From NCBI GenBank assembly GCA_021029095.1, contig JAJOHG010000072.1:62001-126000 (forward strand): a DNA stretch of 64,000 nt, in the 5' to 3' direction. Positions 10,391-20,254 of this stretch are shown one piece after another. Numbering within the stretch: the first letter of the stretch is position 1; each line of letters begins with the position of its first letter. The stretch is from Phellopilus nigrolimitatus (lineage: Eukaryota > Basidiomycota > Agaricomycetes > Hymenochaetales > Hymenochaetaceae). The position numbers and the translations under genes were made by a program. The notes below the pieces were generated by a model. It did not search any database, was not told where the DNA came from, and saw nothing but the letters and a program-made list of their open reading frames with translations.

Positions 10391-13300
10391 CTTCTTTGGG
10401 TAGAAAACTCCTCAACCCCAGATGAAATTCGAAAGAAACTCATGTCTAATGATTCTGATTTTCAAACAGAAATCCTATCTTATCTTGAAAGTGCGCATGT
10501 TGGTGAGTTTATGAATGGCACCCTTGAAGAAATCAAAGATAGAGTAAAGGAGTGCGGGGATGACAATCCTATTGAATCTCTCCCTGTAAGGGTGCCAAAT
10601 GCCTGTTCTGACGGATGTAATACGTGTGATGCTTGCAAAGAGAATAAGGAGTGGTGGTCTAACTATCCAGATCAAGTCGATCATATTATTTTCAAGTCTA
10701 ACGTACATTCGTGCACATCCAGATGTACAGCGAATAAACACAAAACATGTAAGGCTCGATTCCCTAGAGAAACCCACGAGGTTACAAAAGTCAACATGGA
10801 AACAGGTGCTATTGATGTGAAGAAGCGGGAAGCCTGGATCAACTTCTATACTCCGACACTTTCTTACTTGCTAAGGTGCAACACGGATGTGTCCAGTCTG
10901 CTATCTGGTACTGCTATCAAAGCCATAGTGGTGTACGTGACTGATTATACTTGGGTAGTGGCCACTGCTTCGCATGGCAGGTTACGAGCCCAGGTTAGCT
11001 GATGTAATCAATATGTTTTGAATTTCTGAAGAAAGACAAGACATTATTCATATGATTAGTTGGGTCCTACCTTCAGGGAGATCAAGGTAACACTCTACTT
11101 ATAACTCAAGATTTAGTTGGTAAATTATCTTAAAGCACATAAAAAATGCCAACCACAAGTAGTCCTTTGCTGAATATTTTCCCAGGAGCATCTCATATCC
11201 CTTTACATATCCTATGCTTCAGTTTCGAAATAAACATTTGAATAGGTTGAGTTTAAACTCATTTATAAGGGAATAAGTACAAAATCTCCACCTTTGCCAT
11301 ATCAACTAGGCATGCTGAAGAATCCGACTAGTAATTAAAGGTGCCAAGATAAGGTGTACAAAATTTCCGAGCTGCAGTGTGGATAGATAGGTCAGAGTAA
11401 ATTAAACAATATCTAAGTTTCACAAATAGCGGTGTGGGAAGTGATTACCCAGAATAGACAAAATAAGATTAAAAGGCTGGTGACCTTGGAAATAAATATC
11501 AACATACCAATGACATCCATTGAAGCCTACAAAAAGATTATGTTCAGCAAAAATGATGCATAATGAATTGACTGATCCATTTTAGAACTTCAAAAACATC
11601 ATCCAAAAGGAGATTCAAAAACACATTCTGGACCCAATACTCAAAAGATCAAAGAGGAGAAAGAGCCACCCAGAAGGCCTGAAGTAGACCTTTCAGACAG
11701 TACCATCCGCACAGAAGTGTACCGGCTTGGATTTTTCGGAATTTGGTGCATACAGTCTGGAAAGTCTGCAGGCTGGATAAGCTCAGGACAAATCGTCTCA
11801 GGGGTTATTTTTCAGCCCCCAAACCCATCTACTATGCTACATAATCGTGTAGGTATTGTGAGGCGCTTGAGAACGCAAAAGAAATCATGTTTTTACGTGC
11901 AGTAGAAGAATTACTATGCTGACAATACAAATGAGAATGGTGCTGAGCATGGGGGATTTTCCTAATTTGGTAACAAGTTTGAGTTTTGTAGTGGTTGTGG
12001 CACGGGCGCCGATACCAAAGTACACTCGGGTAACGCAAATTTTGTACACTTTTTGTATTGCCACCAGCTGGGACCAAATATATGCAAGCACAAAGATAAT
12101 GACCAGTTAGTAGGACGATCCTTCCTAAAGTCAGGGCTCGTAATTACAAAATTCCCATTAAAAACAGCTGCTATGTTTGATACCATCAAAGGTGTGTTCA
12201 ATAGAAATCAAGAGTTTTTAGGAGGCAATTCTAAGCGAGAGGACAAGGTCAAGAAACTAATAACCCAGATTGTCAACTCCTTGACCTCCCATCTTGAAAT
12301 TGGCAGCCCCATGGCAGCTATGTATCTTCTCGGAAATCCAGATCACTATACCAATCATAAATTTGCAGCGTTTTATTGGAAACCATATGTTGCTTTTGTC
12401 AGAACACCACACATGCCCCCAGTCAAAGCTGAAGACTTCCTTATAACGACCACATTAGAAAATGATGTGGAAAAGGAGAAGGTCACAATCGAGACATCAC
12501 ATGGAGGTTTCATAGGTTATTCGAGGACTGCAGACTATGCTTACAGACCAATTGAGTTCCAAGACATCTGTCTCTACGACTGGGTCAGACGTGTGAGAAA
12601 AGATTACAAGCCTTTGAACAAGAACATCTCTGATGAAGTCGCACCTGATGATTCATCAGATGATGAGCTGGAGGGCTATCATGTTGATGAGTATACAGAT
12701 GAAAAACAGGACATCTCTCGAGAGAAAATAAATGATAACTCTGGCGATTTGGAATCAGATTTGAATCTTGTATCCCAAGATACCTTGTCAGATGAATCTG
12801 GAGATGAACTAGACTTGATGTCTCACAGTAAAAAAGCCCAGAAATTCGTAACCGACCAGGCCGTAGGTCCAATTCCTGGTCACCCTTATCGCTTCATGCC
12901 TGATCATCCCCACTTTTCTTCTCATGTAGTAATCTTCTTGCGAGAAGAACAGAGCTTTGTTCCAAACTTCATAAGCTCGTTACCCAGAGCTGATAAAGGA
13001 GACAAAGACTACTATTGTGCTACTATGCTCACGCTCTTCAAACCTTGGAGAGATGGCTTGGATATCAAAAGTAAAGACATAGCTTGGGAAGATGCTTTTG
13101 ACATGCATTCCTTTCCGCAGAGACAACGACAACTCATGAACAACTTCAATGTCAAGTTTGAATGCCTTGACTCCCGTGACGACTTCTCAAAGAATAGAGC
13201 AAAAAACTCTAATGAAGGCTGGTTTGCATCTGGGGAAACATATAATGAGATGGATATGGAAAACCAGGCAAACTGTACTGTTGAAGATGATCAACACAGT

Positions 13301-16300
13301 GAAGATGAGGATAGCACTTTTAATCTTGTCAGCAGAAAATCTATGGGTAGGCTTGAGCTTATGCGCCAGATTGAAACCATGCTCCTTAGTTCAGGATGGC
13401 TTGATCCGTTACCCAGTTCTGAATGTACACCAGATACCTCCTCAGATGAAGACCCATTACCTCATAGGACAAATATGTTTTGGTCTGATGCCTTGGAACG
13501 GAAAAAGGAACAAGTACTTGCAGAACGTCGCATTGATATGCCAAAATCCTCCTTCAAACCGTATATACCTGTCAACTTTGTTGAGAATGAAGTAAAAGTG
13601 GTTGACCTGAGTTACTTGACGCAGTCTGCATTTGCTGTGCCCTCCGAATCCAAGTCTAAAATTAATGCACTTGTGACCAATTTCACTTTGAACGAAGAAC
13701 AAGAAAGGGCATTTAAAATTATTGCAAACCATGCCTCTGTTGATAATCCAGAACAACTCAAAATGTACATAGGTGGCATGGGGGGTACAGGGAAGTCCCA
13801 GGTAATCAAAGCGCTGATTCAGTTCTTCACTGATCGTAGGGAGTCTTATAGATTTGTTGTTCTTGCTCCCACTGGCAGTGCAGCAGCTCTGCTAAATGGA
13901 TCAACTTATCATTCTTTCCTTGGAATCGATAACCGTGAAGATGAAGATGCAGGTGATTCTCAAGGCAGATCATCTCTTGGCGGTGTTAAAGAACGTCTAC
14001 TTGGTGTTCAATATATTTTTGTTGATGAAGTTTCTATGATGTCTTGCCATGACTTATACACTGTGAGCAACCGCCTTTCCATGGTGTTGAATAATCCAAA
14101 TGACCCTTTTGGTGGCATGAATATCATATTTGCAGGTGATTTTGCTCAACTTGAACCTCCTGGTGAAAATTCACTCTGCAATTCTGATCTAGGCACTCTT
14201 ATAACGGATGGTATGTCATTGCACAAGCAAGAATGTGTGATAGGTAAAGCCTTATGGCACCAAGTGACTACTGTTGTTTTACTGAGGCAAAACATGCGAC
14301 AATTGACACAGTCTGAAGAAGATTCCAAATTGAGGACAGCACTGGAAAATATGCGATACAGATCTTGCACAAAAGATGATATTACTTTTCTGAGATCTCT
14401 GATTGCTGGAAGAGGTATTACGCGGAAGAATATATCAAAAAGACAGTTTAGAAATGTCTCTGTCATCACGGCCAGAAATGTTCAACGTGACCGTCTCAAT
14501 GACATTGGCGCAATCCGCTTTGCCAGAGAATCTGTCAAAGAGATGCATGTCTTCTATGCCGCAGATGAACCTTCATCTCCAGATAACTCTTATACAAATG
14601 GCAGGAAATCCAAAGTAGTAAAGAGACTAGGACCTATATCTCGTCTTGAGCAGGAGGTTCTCTGGGAGCTTCCTCACTCTCTATCAAAAAACCATCCAGG
14701 TAAAATAATGATTTGTGTTGGGATGCCTGTGATGATAAAAAAGAATGAGGCAACTGAATGCTGTGTGACCAATGGTGCAGAGGCTACTGTTCACAGCTGG
14801 ATATCCCACAAACTTGCTGACAGTAAAGACACTTTAGATATTATATTTGTCAAATTGAAAAATCCACCTCAGAACATTCAGTTGGATGACCTCCCTGAGA
14901 ACGTTGTGCCCATTATTAAGAGAAGGCTAAAAGTTCCCTGCCAGATGCCTGATGATTCAGTCCGATGGTTATACAGAACACAAGTTTGTTTGAACTTGAA
15001 TTTTGCCATGACGGACTTCTGTTCCCAAGGGAGGACGAGAATAGCAAATGTATTGCATCTGAATCACTGCAAAGGCCACCAATCCTATTATACATGTTTG
15101 TCAAGAAGCTCCTCTGCTGATGGTACAATCATACTGGAAGACTTTGACCCAGGTAAGATTCAAGGGGGAGCTTCAGGCTTTTTGAGACAGGAATTTCGAG
15201 AGCTTGAAGTGCTCAATGAAATTTCAAACAGAAAGTACATAGAAACGCTACCACCTGAAGTTAATTCCAGTGTAAGAGGTACACTTATTAGACAGTTTCA
15301 AAAACACGGTGGACAGTCTTTTGTGCCTTCTAACATTCATCCTGCTATACAGTGGTCGCAATCAGAGCCATTTCAGCTTCTCTCTAGCAATGAAATTAGT
15401 CCTTGGCAAATTATTCCTCGTAAAAAGACAACCACTCAACCTCAAACCAAATCTACACAATCTGTTGATGCTACCGCCACGGAAACTACAGGCATAACGG
15501 TTGCTCATGAGAATAATGATAATACAGGTAGAAAACGTAAAGTACAAGAAGAAATCCTGTCAAGTTCCTCACACAAGCGAGCCAAACATGGTGATTTGTC
15601 TCAAAGCTCACATGTCATTGCACCAATAGGAATGCGCTGGGACAAGAAGGATTTTAGTTGTGCTTATGATACTATCTTGCCAATATTGTTTCAGATCTGG
15701 AGAGAAAATCCCACCCTTTGGACAGAGAGATGGTCTGTGTACTCCATACGACTTGAGTCACATTTTGAGAGCATGAATAGCACTGATGCCAGAACAAGGA
15801 CAACATTTGAACAAGTGAGGAAGGTGGTAAGGATGCGCATGAACAAGAAATCTCCCAAATTGTTTCCAAAGGGAAATAAAGGAACAGGTATACACCATGT
15901 GGCAAGCTATTTCCTTACTTCCAAGGTATCCTTTCTAACAAAAGAGACAACTTGCATTGAATGTGACAAGAAATTGATGATAATGGAGATTTCCACCTTT
16001 GTATCCACAGGCTTTGTATCAGAATGGTCCTCATTCATGCACGATTGGAGGTCAACAAATCAAACATCCAATCCTACAGTTTGTCATTGGCTCAAATATT
16101 ACTATAAAGCGCTGCATGTCAAATGTGGACGCTGTAAGACAGTAACCAATAGCAGCGAATCTGTTACAACTGTTGTCCATAACTTCCCTCCAATCTTAGG
16201 TCTTCATGTGCCTACTTCTCATCTTCTTATTGATAAAATGTTTTCTCTCAAAGACAATGACAATATTACCCATGAATATCATCTTAAAGGTATTATCTAC

Positions 16301-16492
16301 CTTGGTGATTTTCACTACACATGTCGAATTGTAGACTCAGAATATTTTATGTGGTTTAATGATGGTATAAGGACTGGTCGCAATTCCCTAAAAGAAAACC
16401 ATTTGGATGACTATGATCATGACTCTTTGCACAGCTATATGAAAGGGCAGCAAAAACACTATGCATGTGCATTGATCTATACCAAACAGTAG
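10391..16492 (+). pseudogene. Helitron Rep/helicase (Pif1-like) with C-terminal cysteine-protease-like domain, truncated and split
   Basis: Helitron proteins combine an HUH rolling-circle nuclease with a Pif1-family 5'-3' DNA helicase. Here the frame enters at 10391 (LLWVENSSTPDEIRKK), so the HUH domain is missing. It runs through HSCTSRCTANKHKTCKARFP and SGTAIKAIVVYVTDY at 10948, is broken by a 1194-bp insertion, and resumes in phase at 12143 (ITKFPLKTAAMFDTIKGVF). Helicase motifs follow: Walker A GGMGGTGKSQ near 13780, APTGSAA, Walker B FVDEVSM, FAGDFAQLEPP, and late helicase block YTCLSRSSSADGTIIL. After a low-complexity linker (KKTTTQPQTKS onwards) the last 300 residues begin MRWDKKDFSCAYDTILPILF and contain DFHYTCRIVD and MWFNDG, resembling the Cys and His boxes of ubiquitin-specific proteases. 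The C-terminal 1450 codons are open and otherwise undamaged. Confidence 0.88.
10949..12142 (-). mobile_element. 1194-bp Helitron-like non-autonomous insertion, no target duplication
   Basis: Removing these bases joins GTGACTGATTAT to ATTACAAAATTCCC and restores, in frame, the conserved helicase segment YVTDY-ITKFPLK. No bases are duplicated at the site, which lies between T (10948) and A (12143). In minus-strand orientation the insert starts TACGAGCCCTGACTTTAGG and ends GGCCACTACCCAAGT. Its 460 bp at one end (11683-12142) and about 70 bp at the other recur in the copy at 31662-32499, while the middle differs. Shared ends with unlike middles and no target duplication are hallmarks of Helitron-type elements; the termini themselves are not the canonical TC...CTRR. 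No coding capacity is recognised inside. Confidence 0.75.
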
Positions 16493-16550
16493 TACATATA
16501 TATGCTGTCGCAAATATGTTTACCTCATATTAATCCTAAGGAAAACAGTA

Positions 16551-16591
16551 ATCGTATACTGCCATGCGAAGCAATGGCCCTCTCCCACAAG
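16551..16591 (+). repeat. Probable 3' terminus of the autonomous Helitron
   Basis: The sequence GTATACTGCCATGCGAAGCAATGG and the bases up to CCCACAAGT closely match, on the same strand as the helicase gene, the minus-strand 3' end of the inserted non-autonomous element (CCTGCCATGCGAAGCAGTGG through CTACCCAAGT). It lies 60-100 bp after the helicase stop codon, where a Helitron 3' end is expected. Copia copy B starts at the last base. Confidence 0.5.
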
Positions 16592-18018
16592 TCCATTTGA
16601 TTTGGTTGTTGTTGGATCAGATAGTCTATTGGTTGTGAAGCTCGACTGCAGGGCCTTAGTTTGCCCTTTGTAACGCTCTTTTGAGTGTTTACTTAAGCCT
16701 AGAGCCTCTCTCATCCAACGGTGCCTGCGGAGTCTTAACAGACTGACAGACCAGCACTGTCTTGCGACGATTCTGTGTATACCTCGATCATTTTGGGTGT
16801 TTGGAATCTGTTTGGCTGGTATTGACCTGATATCTGCAAATCGCGTAATTCGGCTTGTACACGTTTTCGGCCATCACGCCCCAACCGCTTGTCCATTTGA
16901 TCCCCAACTTCGCACTCTCACTCGCACCACCATCGTCTACCATCGCTCTCATTGTCATGTCCGCATCTACCACCTCCGACTCGCAATCGACATTTTCCTT
17001 CGCTAAGCTCAACAATAGCAACTATGCGACATGGAAACTCGAAATGCGAGCTGCTCTCCAAGCCAAGACTCTCTGGTGCATCGCTTCTGGCATTGCAATG
17101 AAACCATCAAAGGCAGAGGAGCAGGAGGCATGGGAGGAGAAATCGGAGCAAGCAGCTGGCTTTATCTACGGAAAACTCGAGCATGGCATGCAGATCCTAG
17201 TTCAGGACGATTTGGGTAACCCAGTGGAGATGTTGAAGAAGCTGAAGGAGCTCAACCAGCAGGACAATGCAGCATCGTGTTTTATTGCCTATGACGAGTT
17301 CTTCAGCATTGCCAAAGCCGAGGACGAGTCGCTTACTGCTCTCACTGCTCGTGTTGAGGAGTCGTTGCACAAGCTCAGGAATGCGCGCAGCTCCAAGCTC
17401 ACCCTTGTCCAGTTTGAGGATGAGCTTGCGTCCATGTGTCTTATTCGCGCCCTCCCAGACGAGTACAAAGCCTTTCGATCTGCCCTCCTTCTCATGCCTA
17501 CCTTCACCCTCGAGACAGTCAAGAAAGCGTTCTCGCAGGAGCAGAAAGCCAGTGGCCCTCGTGCTGCAGACTCTGCACTCGCTCTCAAGGCCTCTGCTCC
17601 ACCCTCCAAATCGACTTCATCGTCTTCCTCCTCGTCTCAGCCTCTTGTCTGTGATTTTTGCGGCATGAAGAACCACCTTGAAGCAACTTGCTACAAGCGT
17701 CGTGATGCGATGAAGGAGTTGAAGGACAAGAAGAAGAGGGGAGGCAAGGCAAAGGCAAATGCGGCGCAGGAGGATACAGAGTCGACTCAGTCTGCTGAGT
17801 TTGCTGGCAATGCAAGTACCCATGACTTCACCAATCCCAACTCGCCCCTCCTCTCTGATGCAGGATCTGACTGGATTGTTGATACAGGCGCCACTTGCCA
17901 CATGACACCTCATCGTCATTGGTTCAACCAATATACCCCTAATCGCACACCCATCCGCCTCGCCAACAACGACGTTATTTACTCAGTTGGAATGGGGACT
18001 GTCCGCTTTCAACCAGTG
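16591..18018 (+). mobile_element. Truncated copia copy B
   Basis: This is a second copy of the element at 4307-10390. It begins inside the untranslated leader (corresponding to about 5218 of copy A) directly at the Helitron end, and stops at the base corresponding to about 6640 of copy A, where a reverse-strand LTR begins. Differences from copy A are scattered single bases. The left LTR and everything after the protease region are absent. Confidence 0.9.
16957..18018 (+). pseudogene. Gag and protease part of a copia polyprotein (copy B)
   Basis: The open frame starts at the MSASTTSDSQST methionine and parallels copy A through the UBN2/Gag region, the zinc knuckle CDFCGMKNHLEATC and the protease motif DWIVDTGATCHMT. 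It ends shortly after GMGTVRFQPV where the minus-strand copia LTR interrupts it; the open frame runs on into LTR sequence for 13 residues before a stop at 18057. No frameshift lies within the surviving part, so the damage is the insertion alone. Integrase, reverse transcriptase and RNase H are missing. Confidence 0.9.
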
Positions 18019-18297
18019 TGTGAGGCTAAGTGGTCTCACAACAAACACAGACAGTGACCTGAGTCCAATGGATGAGTGCAAAAGATAATGTATTAAGGAA
18101 ACTAAACATGCCTGAGTCCAATGGATGAGTGCAAAAGATAGAGAGCACCATCCATGGGACTCTGCCGCTTCAAGGGAAGCATTACATAATACATCAACAT
18201 GTCAGGTGACGCAGAACAACAAGTCAGGAGTTCAAGTCACCTGGTACGCAAAATAATAAAAGGAAATAAAGTGTCCAAGATCATACTATATCCAATA
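18019..18297 (-). repeat. 3' LTR of copia copy C
   Basis: Reverse complement of the copy A LTR with a few differences (for example GGCTAAGTGG where copy A gives GGCGGAGTGG). It starts TGTGAGG at the junction with copy B and ends CCAATA next to the polypurine tract. Confidence 0.9.
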
Positions 18298-18309
18298 CTC
18301 CCCCCTGAT

Positions 18310-18565
18310 CTGACACGCCTGTCAATCATAGAAGACCAAGCATGCCACGCATCTCAATCACCTTCACGCGTCCAAGCGCCTTGGTCATGTTGTCAGCCGG
18401 CATAGACTTGGTGGGGAGGTAGCGAATGTCAATAAGACCTGACTCGACCACATCTCGCAGCCAGTAGTGCTGCAAGTCCAAATGCTTCATCCGTCCATGG
18501 TGTTCAGGGTTCCTGGCAACAGCAAGGGCAGATTGGTTGTCCACATAGAGTGTGGAAGGCGCATT
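18310..18565 (-). pseudogene. C-terminal RNase H piece of copia copy C polyprotein (left of the KDZ insertion)
   Basis: Reading leftwards this encodes NAPSTLYVDNQSALAVARNP through YLPTKSMPADNMTKALGR and ends MRGMLGLL, the C-terminus of the copia polyprotein. It is the continuation of the frame at 29572-30303, cut by the KDZ element at 18565/18566. Confidence 0.88.
18558..18565. repeat. Left 8-bp target-site duplication of the KDZ element
   Basis: GGCGCATT at 18558-18565 is repeated exactly at 29572-29579 on the other side of the element. Uninterrupted copia copy A contains this sequence once (on its opposite strand), which shows it to be a target duplication. Confidence 0.95.
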
Positions 18566-20092
18566 CACCTGTGACCCTACGCCCACCTTATCTAATTAGA
18601 GACGTGTGTGGGGCCAGTACTCGCCTCTAGTTAGCTCCTATAGCACCCAAGCGTCCGTACTGCGAATAATACTGCAAATAATTGCTGGGGAGCTTAGTAC
18701 CCTGACGTTGCCTTAAGGTTGCCGCCGGAGACCGGCTAGTCATCATCGCCGATGCCCGCGCCACCTTGCGCGGATCGCCGGCGATGCCCGCGCCGGTGAT
18801 CCACGCGACTTCCCGTCGCCATCAACACTCGCCGCCGGCTTCCCCCGCCGCCCGCGACACCGAGATAGTCGTGCTCATCGTGCCGCACGATGAGCACGAC
18901 TATCTCACTCAATTCCTCACCGTTTGCCTTCGTTTTTTTTGCATTGTACATATATTTTAGAGTAGATCTCAGACTAGGGCTATGCACAGGTCATGTATAC
19001 CCGCAGGTCACCATGGGTAGACCCGTGGGAATACCCATGGGTATGGGTCACCCGTGCATGGGTGATCCGTTTCCCATGGGTCAGTCAAGGGTCTGGGTCT
19101 GAATTTTTGCAGAATTTACAGACCCACAGGTTACCCGTGGGTATCGAGGACCCGTGTCTAAATGAGACATATGTATATAGATTGTCGGAATTTCAAGCAA
19201 GTTTTTGCTGAGTTGTACTGAATTGTTCTCATGTTATCCAAATAAAGTAACTGTGTTTCATATATGGTAAGACATTGATGGGTGAGATGGGCCTTCACCC
19301 GCCTGACTCAGCAACTTTGTTTCCTCCGCTTTGCTCGGAAATGCGAAACTCAATGCTCAGTGGCCATCCCCGCCTGGCGGCCTTGGCATGGCATTCGGCC
19401 ACCATAGGTCCATACAGAATGGCAGTGTTCGCCGCTTGATATGCCTGACGATGGGCAGCAGCGACATCAACCTGGGCACAAGCTGTCACTAGACGGCCAG
19501 CTGCTGCCACCATACCTGAGCGACAACATCTTGCACTCCTCACAGGATGCAATGGACGCGCTCATTGCTGCGTACTCTGCACAGTAGCCGCAGCACAATA
19601 GTACACACCAGGTGCATCACTGGTATTTCGCCGCCATGAATGTAGTGTGGGGATTCAAATTCAATCTTATGAGATAAAAAAAGTTGTAATTAAACCTAAA
19701 ACAAAATGTAAAGTGACCCACAGGTTACCCGCCATACCCATCCTGACCCGGACCCACCAGACCCAGATCCGTGGGTCGTACATGACCCACGGATCTGGGT
19801 CATGCACGGGTCCGGGTCTGAGTTTTGAAAATCTCATACCCGTGCAAACGGGTCCGGGTCAACCCACGGATCGACCCGTGCAGAGCCCTATCTCAGACTA
19901 ATAACCCATTTTTTCAACACGTGCCGCTGGCAACCTCCACCGCCCGTGACACGGTCGTGCTCGTCGTGCCGCACGACGAGCATGACTATCTCCCTCATTT
20001 CTCCACCGCTTCCCTCCGTTCTTTTTGCATTGTACTTAGATTTTAGAGTGTATTCTAGACTAATAATTCGATTCTCAAATACATTACACGAA
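18566..20092 (+). repeat. Left terminal inverted repeat of the KDZ element (interrupted by a hAT-like insertion)
   Basis: It matches the reverse complement of 28969-29571 end to end, 603 bp after discounting the 916-bp hAT-like element and its extra 8-bp duplication. It contains two diverged units of roughly 150 bp, each ending in a T-rich tract, GCATTGTAC and a TTTTAGAGT...AGACTAATAA block. Each unit carries a palindrome: GAGATAGTCGTGCTCATCGTG with its complement near 18860-18907, and a second, imperfect one near 19954-19993. Such paired subterminal structures could be transposase-binding sites. Confidence 0.93.
18975..19890. mobile_element. 916-bp hAT-like non-autonomous element
   Basis: Ends are TAGGGCTATGCACAGGTC and, in reverse complement, TAGGGCTCTGCACGGGTC. 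It is flanked by the 8-bp duplication TCTCAGAC (18967-18974 and 19891-19898), the hAT hallmark. The right terminal repeat of the KDZ element contains the same spot without the insertion, giving the empty site directly. Inside, many short ACCCGTGGGT/ACCCACGG motifs crowd both ends (18990-19160 and 19715-19885), resembling hAT subterminal repeats. A central block (about 19270-19640) has a codon-like minus-strand frame of 85 codons without recognised homology, perhaps captured host sequence. No transposase is present. Confidence 0.9.
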
Positions 20093-20254
20093 ACTTGCCC
20101 AACTGTTTGCATAGCGGGCAGCACAGCGGGCACAGAGTAAACATCGATTTCACAACAGTCAGTTGGTTGCACAGATTTCAGCGATGACAAGTATTACATT
20201 AGTGGTGTATGGTTGAACGTAAGGAAAAAAACATGGGGGGGGACAAAAAAAGTG

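Noticed and set aside
10949..12142. A large intron in the Helitron helicase gene
   Set aside because: The junctions are AC...TA rather than GT...AG, and the same sequence recurs as a repeat elsewhere, so an insertion is the better reading.
18736..18987. Open frames in the KDZ terminal repeats, with mirror images at 29063-29401
   Set aside because: They occur in both inverted repeats, overlap the palindromes on both strands and have no homology or splice support.
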